A DNA stretch of 64,000 bases from positions 898,034 through 962,033 of the forward strand of contig VZDJ01000090.1 of the NCBI GenBank assembly GCA_008694505.1, in the 5' to 3' direction. Source of the DNA: Cyanoderma ruficeps. Taxonomy: Eukaryota; Chordata; Aves; Passeriformes; Timaliidae. The notes beneath the pieces were generated by a model that was given only the letters and a program-made list of their open reading frames with translations, was not told the DNA's origin and ran no database searches. The number at the start of each line of letters is the position of its first letter. Positions within the stretch are counted from its first letter, which is position 1. Positions 33,494 to 46,300 of the stretch are shown here, piece by piece. The translations under genes were made by a program, and so were the position numbers.

Positions 33494-36400
33494 GTAAGGA
33501 GCTCCCGGAGCTGCGTGAGTGACCCCTGCCCCGGGGGCTGCCGCGGGGTGGGAGGAGACGGGATGGGCCGCGGGTCCCGGAGTTGGGGGCGTGAAGGCAT
33601 TTGAGCTCCAGGGTGCGGGAGAAGGGATCGAGCGCCTGGAAGGAGCTGAGGCGCGGGGTTTGCCTTCTGCCAGGCACCTGTTCCGACAGAGGCTCGCGCG
33701 GTCGGGGTGGAGGCTACACAAGTGTCGGGGAACGGCACCAAAGTTCTGTCCCTAGGGTGCAGGTTTGGGATCCAGGATTTTGTCCGGTACATTTGGCATA
33801 TTCCTGATGTGTGTTCAAACGCACTTGTTCTAAAGGTGTAGCAGCGTTTGAACTTTTTGGTGCTTATGATTTCCGTGGAAGAGCTTCTGCTTTTGATCTA
33901 ACAGCCCGTGTGGCTTTCAGCATCCCTAGTATTTGGCAGCAATTAAGCCTAAAAGCTCCTTGTCATTGAACAAAGGTCTTGGGCAGACATAAAACAACAG
34001 TCTAAATTGTTCCCAAGCATCACACTCAGGGCCTTTTGTTGACTGAAAACTCTGTGCTGAATAGGAACTAAGAGCCAGGCATCTGGAGAATAAAGAAACC
34101 CGTGATAAAAGTCAACCTCTGAATAAATACCTGCATATCCAACCTTAATTGTGCCTTCCGGAAACACAGCCTCTACCTTACTGTATACTTGCACTTGCAC
34201 GTGATTTTATCTGTCTGTTTATTATTAAAGTGATGACCTGCCAACGAGTATAAATCCAGCATTATAAATATGTGATTCTGTGGAGTACTCTGTGAGATCT
34301 AAACTCCAGATCCCTTGTCCCTTGTGAGTTCTCTGGTTCACTCGGTTGTTTATTTGGTGTCTGTACATTTGTGGCCTGTACATAGAAAGTGTTTTTGGTT
34401 TGTATCAGGAGGGTACGTTGACATCTGTCTGATACTAGACTGGTGAATAGGAAGAAGGTCCCATCTCTGGCCTGTTTGTGGAAGCTGAGATGATGAAGGC
34501 CCTGCAGTGGGAACGTGCTGTGGTACAGGGTTGAAGCTCCAGCCCATGTCTGGTAGTTATAGAGCAATTGGAAGGGTTACGTGCAGAGTTCTGGTAAAGT
34601 AAGTGCGAGCAGCGTCTGAGTGGGGGCTGCCAATAGGGGTGCATGTTCTCAAAATGCCCTTTTAGCCTGAAAATGGGATAGGGGAGGGGGACAGCTCTGG
34701 GTACCAGGACAGTAGGTTGGTGGAGGAATCTTACCTTTGTTTTTTCTGCCTTTGGAAGACTGGCTTGCTAGTGAAATTGCATGAAAGCTTCAACTTTTAC
34801 ACCATTTCTCCTTTTCCTCCACATTCTTATAACTCCATCACACTTCAGCCTTTCAAGCCAGAAGTTTGAGGCCTGATACATAATATGCTCAAGCGTGAAG
34901 ATTTTTGGATGGGGAGGTGGATTCTAAGAGAGGCTGGTGGAATCAGTGTAGGCGTCCTTTGAAGAATCAGTAAGAGCAGTATTCGACTTGCACGCTTTGG
35001 AAACTGAGCAAACAAAAGTTAGATTCTCGGTGAAGTTCTGGTAGAAGACAAGAAGGAGACAAGAAGCCACTGAATGCCCTGGCCTCTGCTAGTCTGGGGT
35101 TTGGAATCTGGAAATGGACTTGCCTTTCATTAATTTTTAAATAAGAAAGCTGTTGTGAGGGGTTTTTTTCTTAAATTGGCATCTTTCTGTTTAACTCCTG
35201 AAGTTTGCGGTTGCATCCAAGGGAGTTTTGGACAGCTACAAAGTTTCTTTGGAAAACGCATCTGATTATTGTATGAGACTTTATGTTTTTGGAGAGTCAG
35301 GTTCACTTTGGTGTTTTTGATGTGGAAGCTAAGCAAATAAGCAATAATTATAGCAATAATAGCAATTTATTTATTTTACAAATAAACCTAAGCGAAAAAC
35401 TCCAAACTTGGGAATTCCAAACAAAGTACCCCTCTTGATTCAGGTGGTGCTCACTTGCCAAGGATGTGTTATCTGCTCATGTGTGCCCATCCTGTGGAAG
35501 AAATGTCATGTAATTAGGTGCTACATGCATAGGGCTGTGCTGTGGGCAGTGTACTTAATAATTAATTTGGCTCAGAAAAGAAAGGAGAGGAAGGAAGGTA
35601 AGAGTCTTTCCCCATCAGCCTCTGATTGAATCACGGCAGTGTAAATCCAGAGTAATTCAGTCAGGCAGCGAGCAGTCTGACTGCATGCCACCAACGTAAG
35701 GTAAATAATTTATCCTTAAGTGTGTTTATTGGTTGATTTGCAGTGAGTGAGTGAGGCAGGAATACTTGGCCTTGCTGTTGCATGAGCAATTCATAAAAAC
35801 AAAATTATCAAGTAATTTGGTTAATTTAAGTACTGCTTCTCCACATAGAGGAAAATTATCCTTGCATTTTGGCTCAAACACAGCAATTCCACATGTATTT
35901 ATTCTGTCCTGATAATACTTCTGTAGTGTGAGTGTTTCATGCTACTGGGGGCATGCCTCTGAGCTCCCCTGATGATTGAGATAGACTCTTCAGAAACAAT
36001 ACTGTTTAATTATTAGACCACTGACAGACCATAACAGAAATATGAGTGGGACAATTTGCAGGTAGCTGCATGAAAAACCTACAGTGGTTTGTGCTCTCTG
36101 CCAGATACATTCTGAGCGTGGGTTTTACCTACCACTTTTGCCCTATTTGTTTAGGAATAGGTGTATAGGTGCTTCAAAAAATACTGTTTTGTTAATTTCT
36201 TTAGGTTTTGAATAGTGTTTTTGCAAGTGTAACAAACTCTGTCTGCTAATGGTATTACACAGAGGAGTGTAAGGACTAGAAATTGAATTAGTGCTTCTTC
36301 AGTCAGGTGTTCCCAAAGAGATCATACCTCTATGTTCAGGAGACTCTTGGTTTCTGACTGGTCCTCTGAATGCAGGGAGAGTTGAGATGGAGCAGTGGGC

Positions 36401-37244
36401 ACTGGGCTGGAGACAGAGTCCTACAGAATCTTGTCTGAAAGATGCGAAGGAAACGGGCAATGGAGAGCCGTGACATGATCTTGCTTGGAAATAGGGTATC
36501 CCAGGAGCATGGGAATCAGGTTGTTTTCTCACTGCTTAGTCTCACTGGAGGAGAGCAGGAATATTGAATGTATTTCTGTGTTTCTTTCAAGAGTGGGGCT
36601 GAGGTGGGCAGCAGGAAGTTAGGAGCCCTGAGTTTGACTTCTTGGTCTGCTGTGGCTGTCTGTTACCTTGGGCAAGTCTGTTTCCCTCTCTCTGCCTGTC
36701 TTTCTTCCTGTGTAACATAATGCTAATGTCCTTTTGCTGCATCTGGGTTCTTAGTGTTGAGCTGGGGTGGAGGGGCAGGCAAGGTCCAGAATTGTCACTG
36801 CCTGTGGGGTCAGACTGTCTCCAATGGTGAAAAATGGTTTTCTTCTGTATTTGCCTGGTTGCAGATGCACAGACTTCATTTATGCCATATACTTGGGTGG
36901 ATGATAATTGGGAAAATTTTGATGTTCTGGGTTTCTAGTCAGTCCTGTTTTTTGCATGGAGGACTACTGGGCAAGGGGCATTTCAGATGGACCCAAGCCC
37001 ATGGGAATAACAAGCACCTTTTTCCCCTGAAAATAATTTTTTATTTGGGCAGATAGCTCAGAAGGGGGAACAAGTTGCTCAAGAAAGACAGGGAAGATTA
37101 AGGAACTGTCACAGCATTAGACTGAGTCAGTTCCATGTTGGAGTCTCTTTGGGTTTAATGGGTTTTTTGTGTTTGTGTGTCTGTCTGTCTTCCTTATCCT
37201 CCATTCCTCTTCCCTTCCCCCTTCTTCCTGCCCCCTGTGCCCAG
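33494..37244 (+). other. ZNF384: ZNF384 5' intron
   Basis: About 3.75 kb between the presumed 5' UTR exon and the first coding exon. No repeat family or gene is confidently recognised. AT-rich stretches around 35340-35400 and 35760-35840 are of ordinary intronic type. Confidence 0.45.
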
Positions 37245-37249
37245 CTAGG

Positions 37250-37315
37250 ATGGAAGAATCTCATTTCAACTCCTCCCCGTACTTCTGGCCAGCAGTGCCC
37301 ACCGTCTCGGGACAG
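37250..37315 (+). CDS. ZNF384: ZNF384 coding exon 1
   Basis: Codons 1-22, MEESHFNSSPYFWPAVPTVS then GQ, ending GGGACAG|GTAAG. The upstream acceptor is CCCCTGTGCCCAG (exon from 37245); an alternative AG four bases on (CTAG, exon from 37249) is weaker. Confidence 0.93.
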
Positions 37316-40300
37316 GTAAGATCTTCCAGCCTGTCATGTTGGACTTGTTTCCTGTTAGAAGCTTACGCACCACGAGCGTTTCTGGTGCATCTCTTGCTCA
37401 GCCAAATGCTGGGCAAAGCTGTGCCAGGGTTTGCTAAAACCTGTCCTTCCTCCTGTTTAGATTGAGAACACCATGTTCATTAACAAGATGAAGGAGCAGC
37501 TATTGCCCACAGAGAAGGGCTGCAGCCTGGCTCCCCCCCACTACCCTGCCTTGCTGACAGTCCCCACCTCTGTGGCCCTGCCCACTGGTATCTCCATGGA
37601 CTCGGACACCAAGCCGGAGCAGCTGACACCACACAGCCAAGCCCCTGTGACTCAGAACATCACCGTGGTTCCAGTGCAGTCTGCTGGGCTCATGACAGCA
37701 GGTAGGGCACACCAAAGGCTTTGGCAGCATGCAGAGGGATCTCTGGGGTCGGCAAACACGAGGTCCTGAAGAATCCTTGTCGGCCTGTAGATTATTCCTA
37801 GCCTTACTGATGGTGTGGACTGCCTCGGTGTGGTTTCACTGTGAATCTCTAGGCGCTCCATACATCCACCCTCTTTGTGGAGGTTTGACTTCCAACAGTG
37901 GGGACTGGGAGTGCTTTGGGAGGGGAAGCTACCCTTCTGTTTGTGTTGTAGTCAAAAGTAGGTGCTTCTGTGGGATAAGGAGGTTGGGCATAATTGGAGA
38001 TGTAATAACTGACTTCCTCCGCCTTCCTTTGTTTGCAGGTCCTGGTCTGGTGATAACTTCCCCGTCAGGTTCTCTGGTGACCACAGCCGCCTCTGCCCAA
38101 ACCTTTCCCATCTCAGCTCCCATGATTGTCTCTGCGCTCCCCCCTGGCTCCCAGGCAGCCCTGCAGGTGGTTCCAGACCTGTCCAAGAAAGGGACAGCCA
38201 CCCTCACTGAAGGTGGCGGGGCTGGGGGAGTTGCCCCCAAGCCCCCCCGGGGCCGGAAGAAGAAGCGATTGCAGGAGTCGGGGCTGCCGGAGATGAGCGA
38301 CCCCTTTGTGCTGACAAACGAGGATGATGAGGACCAGCACAAGGATGGCAAGACATACAGGTGGGGAGTGGGGTTAAACCTTGACTGTAACATTGCATGG
38401 GGATGGGGGTGTGTTTGACCCTTCAGAGGGTTACATGGGGGAGAAGAGATCTCTGCCTTGAACCTAGAGAGTCCCTGAGTAGAGAATCTTTAAGCTGCAG
38501 AAAGAGTTGAGTTTTCTTTCTGGTCAGGAGTATTTACAAGCTGATGGGTTGACCCAAAACTAAGGATTTCCTTTTAGTGGACAGCCTTGATTTTCTGGAT
38601 GTATAGTTGCTAACGTTACTAGGTTAGTTAATGACCAGGATGTTATGGAGGCTAAACTATATCCTTGGTGTCACAGCCAGGTAGGATGGCTGATGTACTG
38701 TGGGGTGCAGTGCTGGCTGGTGCAGCTGGAGCACTTCTGGTGTAGCTGAGAGCCCTGGGACACCTGGGTGCTCCTCAATTAGGACTCCAGTCTGTCCAGT
38801 GTAAACACTACAAACTGGAGACACACAGAGCAGGAAGTGACCCGTGGTGATAGTGTCTGCTCCTGTGTGTATTTCCCCATATGATCTCCTTCTATCTCAG
38901 CACTCCACAGAAAACAAGGGAAAAAAAAGTATTTCTGAATTAAACATAAGGGTGTTTCTGAACCCTAAGTGTGTCAGATAAGAGAGACGAGAGTTCTGAG
39001 CCCTGAGGTTGGGTTTCTGAGCTTGGAGGGATGTGGCTTGAGTTTATGAGTGGTGGGGAGGGGAGAGATAAGGTAGGAGGGAATACTTGAACCACAGGAT
39101 AAGCAGTGTGGGTGTTTTAGGAAAGGTAGAAACCAGATGGAGCTGAAAGTGGTAGGGAGTAAATGTCTGTCTTAGGCGGGAAGCAGGAGCACTTAGGGGT
39201 GATTCAGTGATAGGTGTTTCTGACAGATGATTGAGATAAATAAGAGGCAAAGTAGTAGCCAAATTGGAACAGAAATAGAAGATGGTCCCTAGGTCTTCTC
39301 ACTTCCCTACAATGTGCCCAGGATCTCATCTCAAACAGTTTTCCTTTTATCATCCTAGATGCTCTTTGTTTTGGTACAGATTTAGTTATCTTTCTGGAAT
39401 TGAGCCATGGGAATATGAAGGCATCTGCACAGAATCTGTGCACCCACCTCAGGCATTTTTTCACTTTTAACTATAGCATTTTTTTAATGTTTACATTTTT
39501 AAATCAACATAGTTAAATGGGTACAAAACTGGAGCTTGGATCAGCCTTTTTATCTTAGCCAATGTCCCAGTTCTTCACTTTGAAAATATAATCAGCGTAT
39601 GGTGAGGAAGGGTGGGAGTGTTAGGTGGCTTGCTATTTGTAATCCCACCATTTATTTTGGGCCATAGCCACAGTTCCACACTACTCAAGCTGCTTACAGT
39701 CCGGGTTGCTAATTAGGTTGTTAAATATGTATTTACAGGGGACACAATTGGCAGTGAACACTAGAATTAAAGCTGAACCAGGGCTTTAATTATAGCTCCT
39801 TGTTTACTTGTAAGTTTGAAAAAAAAAATGCCCAAGACCAGGTGGAGTGACTCAGCAGAAACTTTATGAACATGCAGGGTCTGTGTAACAGCTCATGAAA
39901 AAGGCTTTGCAGGGAAAAAGCAGATGAGTATATATGTAGGAACATGTAATTTCTTTATGTTTAAGATTTCTTTATGTTCAGTCTGAATGTGGTACCTCTT
40001 CCACCCACCCCAAGTGGGCCTTCCTCTGAGCAGTGCTTAGGTGTGAGAGAACTAAACTGAGGTTTATTGAAGACCACCAAAGAGTACTTTTGCCCTCCTT
40101 GAGATCTGCTCTTTGGAGGATGCATTCCATGTGCAAGTTTGGAACTAAAAATGATTGTTGGAAAAATAAAGGAAGGCACTATCTTTTCTTGGAGCTGTGG
40201 GAGAGAAAACCGTTGTGAAACACAGTAAAATCGTTTCTCTGTAATATGCATATGAATAGATTCACAAGTTAAAACTTTGAGGAATACTGGGATCCTTCTG

Positions 40301-43300
40301 TATTCTAGAGGATGATTTCAGTAGTTCCCGTCACTACAGTATGCAGACATATGCTAGCTAAATTAAGACTGTGGGTGAGGTTCATCTACTCCTGCTTCTT
40401 TTTCAGGCTGGGGGAGGAGTTGGTTTTGGCATTCATATGAGTACATTTGTATGATTTCACTGATTCCCATGATGAGACACTGAGAATAATGTACTCATTC
40501 CTGGAAGGAGTTGTACTACATTGATCAACGTGATTTTTTTTTTAATGCCCAATTCTTAAAGGCTCGGATTATTTTGTCAAATTTAATTACTTTTTTAAGG
40601 TTTTGTGCTTTTTAAGCTCTGTGAGCTCTCTTGTCATGAGTGTCTGGGCAGGTGGCTGATATTTGTAATTCTGGACTCCTGGTGTGGTGATAAAGACAGA
40701 GTAAGGCCTTGAATGAGCAGCACAGCCAGGCAGATGTGGAAGGTGTTGGAGCATAAACCTTGATACATATACTGCAGCTCATCCCATTCTCTACTAAATG
40801 CAGAGATACCTGCTTCAGCAAATGGCAGCTGTTTTACTGCAGTATCATCTTTAGAATGAATTAGTAGGCTGCTGTGAAAGTGGTGTAAGAATCTCTATGA
40901 CTAGGAGATTTTTTGTAAGAAAAGGTGTGAGGCTTTGCCAGTGATGACAATACTTGCAGATCGACGTCTGTCCTTAGGATTAGTCTGGCAGAGTCCTTAG
41001 TGCTTTGTGTTGTGCTGCTGGAAAAATGCTTGCACCTGCAGGGGACAGCATCTAACCCAGTCCTGTGAAGCATTTTCCTTCATGAGTAATGTCACTTCAG
41101 TCTTGTCTGGATTCATTGTCAGCTCTTTGTTAATCTTCCCTGACATCTTTGTAGAATTCACTTTTTCTTTGGAAAATGAGATCAGCATCAAGAGTCTTTC
41201 TATAAAGATGCTGGCACTGTGAAGTGGCTTCTTCCCAGTGTTTTAAAAGGTGCTGAGGAAAAGGTAGCAAACAGGTCCTGGATGCAGTAGAATTGGTTTT
41301 TAGTCCTGGTGTGGTGCCTGTACCTGTGCACTTTTAGAAGTCTGTGCTGTGATGTGATCAGTGGACAAGACTGATGAAGTGGTTCAGCCACTCTGGGCCA
41401 GATCATCAATTTTCTTTCTCTTGACAGTTCTCTAAGTAGTTTCTTTTTAAGGGGAAGAGAGCTCTGTATAGGCATTGCTAGGCTCTGCTGTTAAATAAAA
41501 TCTAGGATGAGTACCAGTTTACAGGCTAGAATGATTTTGCAAGCTGTGCTCTGGAGCCTCAGATACCGAGAGAAAGGTTGTCAGCATGAGAAGGGCCTCA
41601 CTGTCATAGTGTAATCAACAAGCTCTGTCGTCTCCATTTCTAGTTTTGAGTTTTCCTTACTTCCACTGGGGAACAGCAGGGAGGTTGGGAGCCAATAAGC
41701 AGCTGAGGGACACAGGAAACTTATGAGACGAGTCCAAGGTGCAAAAGTGTACAGAAGCCGTAGTAAACTGAGCTGTATAAGGTGAGGAAGCTGGATGGAG
41801 ATCCTCATTAGGGAGCAAATCATGTACACAAGGAGAACCTGTGGTTTGAATACAGCAGGTGGGCATCTTCTCAGGCATACCTTGTTTTAAGCCTTTTTTT
41901 CTTCCCTGTCCTGGATTTAGCATTGCTGTTTAGTGAACTTCCCATAGTTTTGTATCAGTTTGTAATATGGTGGCTATGGGTTTTGTAAGCCACATATGTC
42001 TGTGGCAATATTGTTGAATTTGGCCAGTTTTAAACTTGGAAGAAAATCTGTTAAGCATGCTCTGAAATGATTTATAGTTTGGTGGTTGAAATATGTGAAG
42101 GTTATATTCTCTTTCCTGTTTCTTGAGGCTTGCACAGCTCCAGGCACTCCGCAGACAGTCCATCTCCACAGAGGAGACAAATACAGCCCAACTTCTCTCA
42201 GTTTCTATGTGAGGCTGGGCTATATATCTACTCTTTCTGCAGCTCTAAGCATCTTCTAGAGTTGTGCTGAAAGACCAAACACGTTTTTCCTTCAAGTACA
42301 GCTGCTCTTCCTTCTGCTGCAGGAGTCTTTAGTGCCCAGTGTGGACAGTAACCTCCCCCTCTGATGGGCACAAAGGCAAGGCATGAGAAGACACTGCTTG
42401 GTTCAAACGTGGGAGAGATGAGAATGAAGTATGGGCAGGGACTGGAGCTGTTTATGTTGAGGAAATCTGGAAAATTGTTAGAGATGGGAATCAGAAAGGG
42501 GGAGAGAAAAGACAAGAGCCTACAAACTAGGGAATGCAACAGAGGATGTGATAGGGAGCCTCCTTGCAAGGGAGAGATGGGAGAGCTAGCACAGGAATAA
42601 GCTATAAACAGCCAAGACTGGGCGGGTGGAGGAAAGAACCAGACCTGCTAGGTGCTGGAAAATGAGATACCTAGAACTGGCAGAACAGAGAGGGACAGAG
42701 TATGGCATGTGGACAGAGGAACAGAAGCGTGAGGGAGAGGAGATAAGTGTTAGGCAATTGAGGGAATGAAATAGCGAAGAGCTCCTGTAGTAGAGGATCA
42801 AGAGGCTGGGGCATGTGGATAAAGAGCTTGGGTCTGGGCCTTGGTGCAGGAGAGGGTATTGCTCTGGGTTAGAAGGCTAAGGGCAAAGGGGGAATTAAGT
42901 TTGAAGTGTCAGGCAGAAAGTTTGACCACATTCCCTCCAAAGCCTAGAAATATTAAACCCAGTGTTTCTAAATTTTACCATGTCTTTGATTTCAGCATAA
43001 GAATATGACCTCCTCTGGCAAAGAACCTCATCTCCTTCTTAGGCTAGAAAAAGGTGACAAAGTATTGTTGGTGTCATTTATCACCTTAGCTGCAGTGGCA
43101 GAGGTCTGTGCAATGGATTTTAAGATTGCTGATGACCAACGTGGGTGTCAGTATGATGCCACACGTTGGAATTTCTGTTTGCTTTTTTTAACAAGTAGTT
43201 CCGTGAGCAGCGGAACTAATGATGCCTGGTTTCCAGCGGCTCTCTCCTGTGTGGATTCTCTGATGTCTAATCAAGGGTGAGCTTATTAGCCTTTCCCTCA

Positions 43301-46300
43301 GCAGAGGACTCCAAGAGAGTCTCTCTTCTTTCCTCAGCTGCATATTTTTGAGACTTGTGTTGACTGTTAAGATCCTTACCCCTTTTCCAGATTGGTTGGA
43401 AGTGGTTTATGATCTCAGAACTCTAAGGAAGACTGTTGCACATGCACATTTACATGTACACATGCAGTTTGCACACATAATCCTTGCTTTGTATATAAAC
43501 GCAGTGCTTGGAGCTTAGACAATGACAATTTGAGTGGCCACATCCCTGAGGCTATAATGAGGTAAAACCTTGTGTTGTGGTAAGTTCTCTCCCTTCTGCT
43601 GAGATACTGTAACTGTGTGTGTGTGCAGGTACCTACGTGCTTTCCCTTGGTGGTTCCTCATAGTGCCTAAAAGAAGGAATTGATAGGAGAAGTTCCACAG
43701 TCACAAGTTCTAATTTTGGCATGTTACTTGTCAATGGAATGAGTGTGTGCAAGGGAATAAGGAGGACAGTCACAGTTTCAGATTGGGGGAGAGGGAACTT
43801 TAAAACTGTATTTGGCACCTCTTATCTGATTACACCTTAATTTGGCCCTGTTGAGTCAATGCACTAATCCTTGATTAGTTATTGGTGCATGGTAGCCTGT
43901 CAGAGTCCTGCATGTTTGCTCAACGTTTTCTTGTTAAATGAAAATAAAATTCATTGACGTGGGATTGTGGAATCGAGGAGGTTGATCTGGGGAAGGCATT
44001 TGGTAGTATGAAGAACTGTTGATTACACTTGCCTCTGCCACAGATTGCTGTGGTATCCTACAGCCCTGCAGATAATCTTGCCTTGAAGTGTGTGCAAGTA
44101 TGAGTTAGGTCAAATCTTCAGTGGATTTGCATTTGTCTCAGGCTACAAATGATCATAGAGAGTTATCCTGAAATAATTAACATTTGCTGCTCCCAAAACC
44201 ATAATCTCAAGTATCATTGAACACTCCTCTGTTACAGGTCAGATCCTGTTTTGCTTTGCAGAAGTGTTGCATCTCATAGGAGCAGCATAGAAATCTATAG
44301 GAGCAGTGATATGAACATACATAATAGGAATTTTTCCTTAAAGGAAAAAAGGGGTCAGATGTCAGTTTGGCCACTTGGAGTTAGTGGATATGTCTCTCTT
44401 ACTGTGTTTCACTGTGTCTGCTGTGATTCCCTTACCTTACAAAAGATAAAACAGGGACATTGTGGGGATAGATGAGTGCTTATGGAGCACTGATATTTCT
44501 GTGGAGGAGAGGAGTGATCTGCTTCACGAGGTTGGAATTGCATGTGGTCAACGAGGCTTAAGGCTGTCCAGAGTAGCGATATAAAAAAATCTGAATGCTT
44601 ACTTGTTAAATATCTGTCTGTGCAATATAATAAGAGTGCAGTTCTGTGGAAACAGTCAGTAAGGCTGATCAGAACGCACCTGCATTGCGGAGCCAAATTA
44701 TGGTGACATGGATGACCTTAATCCTGGTGTTTCCAAATTTCCTAGTGCTTTCTAATGGGCCTTTTGTATTCTCTTAATTTTAGCTCTTGCATGTTATCAC
44801 TATATTAGGATGCACATTATTGTGTTTTATTGTTTTGTTGGTCTTTTATGCTAATGGTGATTGATTTCAAAAATTGGCAGACAGTGTCTTAGGTCTGATG
44901 TTCAGTGATCTAGGGGTCAGCAGAAAGTCATGGCTGATAACCTAAAGATAAAAGCGATGCTGGTGGATAGCTGTAAAAAAAAAAAAAGGATCTTTATGTG
45001 GTTGTGAATTGTTCAGACAAAATATATTTTAATACAGTCCGATGGAAGACTTAGCCTTCTGGGACAGCATGACATCTCCAGCAGCCAGGGATTGAGGTCC
45101 AGATGTTTGGACACAATGGAAAACATTATCAGACAGAAGTGTCTGTTGAATGTTGGACTATCGAATGTCTCTGATCTAAAGATAAGGAATATGGAGGAAC
45201 AGTATCCTGGAAAGCAAGGACTGTGAAAAAGACTTCTAGGAATTAAGTGGCATCATGAAAGTGAGACTGTGACAGAAAAGGTTTAAGGTGCAACTGTTGG
45301 AAGCATAAATGATAGAGTCATTAAAAGAAGACAGGCAATTTGTGATGTATGCTGAAATACCACAAAATTCTGAGTCAGATATTTTTAAGGTCATTTGAAA
45401 AAATGGACAAAATGCAGGAAAGCCCTCAAATCTGAGAACTGGGAAAGTGCCGTATGATGAGAGCATTTTAAACTACTCTGCATTGCCAGTGTGAGGGTTT
45501 GCTTTTCTGCAGCCTCACCAAGCCACCGGGGGACCGAAGGACGGTGGCAGTTGACCAGGATCTCTGAGCATAGCTTACAGATTTGTTACACACACCACTA
45601 GTGTAAACTGTTCAGTGCAAGCACAGTGTTGGCTTTTGAATAGGAGCTGATCTGGGTGTGCCAGTGTGGAAGCAGAGGTACAATTCTTGTGCCTTCATTT
45701 GGCATCTTCATACTTGCTGGCTTTAGTTGGGTGTTGCCTAAGTGTACCTGTGTACCATGGATATTAGTTTTGCCTCCTTTCCCTGCCTCTTACAAAATAC
45801 TAAGAAGAAAGTGTTTAACTTCAGATTAAAAAAAAAAATGGGGGCATGTGAGGGCCAAGTTAGCATTTATCATGAACTGTGCATTAATTATTATGCTGTG
45901 CTTGCATTAATTATTACTTCATTAACTCTGCGTTGGAAAGGCAAGACATTTCCTTCCCTGCTAAATGAACTGCTGACTCTGACAGCCTAAACTTACTCTT
46001 ATCATCTAGTCTAATTTCAGACTTTGCTGTTTTGATTTTTATTTTAACTGATGGTCTAACTTGTATTTGTAGCCTAACAGAAGGAGCAAGGACTCAATTA
46101 ACTTGTAAGGCTTCTCTCAGTAGATACTAGGAATTTGAATTCTCAGACCCACATACAAGATTACATAGTTTTCACAACTGTGATACTGATTAATTAAGCA
46201 CTTGATCGAAAAAGGCTGTTAATCCATGTTAGGCAAATTTTACTATGAGCTGGTATTTCAGATGGTATTTTATCTCCTAACAGCATCTGATGAATGAGGC

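Larger units (their letters stand above)
32440..33560. promoter_or_regulatory. ZNF384: ZNF384 CpG-island promoter with ETS-site cluster
   Basis: Dense CpG block immediately upstream of the presumed ZNF384 5' exon. It contains a palindromic E-box TCACGTGA (32697-32704) and at least eight CCGGAAG/ACTTCCG-type ETS cores: about 32715, 32771, 32824, 32991, 33023, 33047, 33156 and 33175. It also has a (GC)n run (32834-32849) and a GTCT/GTCC/GCCC tetranucleotide run (33205-33240). No TATA box is evident. This layout fits a ubiquitously expressed gene driven by GABPA/ELK-type factors. Several GT donors (TTCCG|GTAAGC at 32829/32830 and TTTCCG|GTGAGG at 33052) could end alternative first exons. Confidence 0.7.

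Noticed and set aside
32662..33792. 376-codon minus-strand open frame across the ZNF384 promoter
   Set aside because: It covers a CpG-island promoter, is Pro/Arg/Gly-rich and has no family motif. A bidirectional promoter is possible, but this frame is not evidence for a protein.
37702..37769. Extension of ZNF384 exon 2 as the counterpart of a mammalian alternative insert
   Set aside because: The read-through peptide does not clearly match the mammalian insert, and no donor in the right phase was found before the stop.
44409..45466. Intronic minus-strand frames in ZNF384, considered as a nested gene
   Set aside because: Translations have no recognisable domain, no promoter-like sequence and no splice structure. 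They are probably chance frames in old repeat-derived intron sequence.
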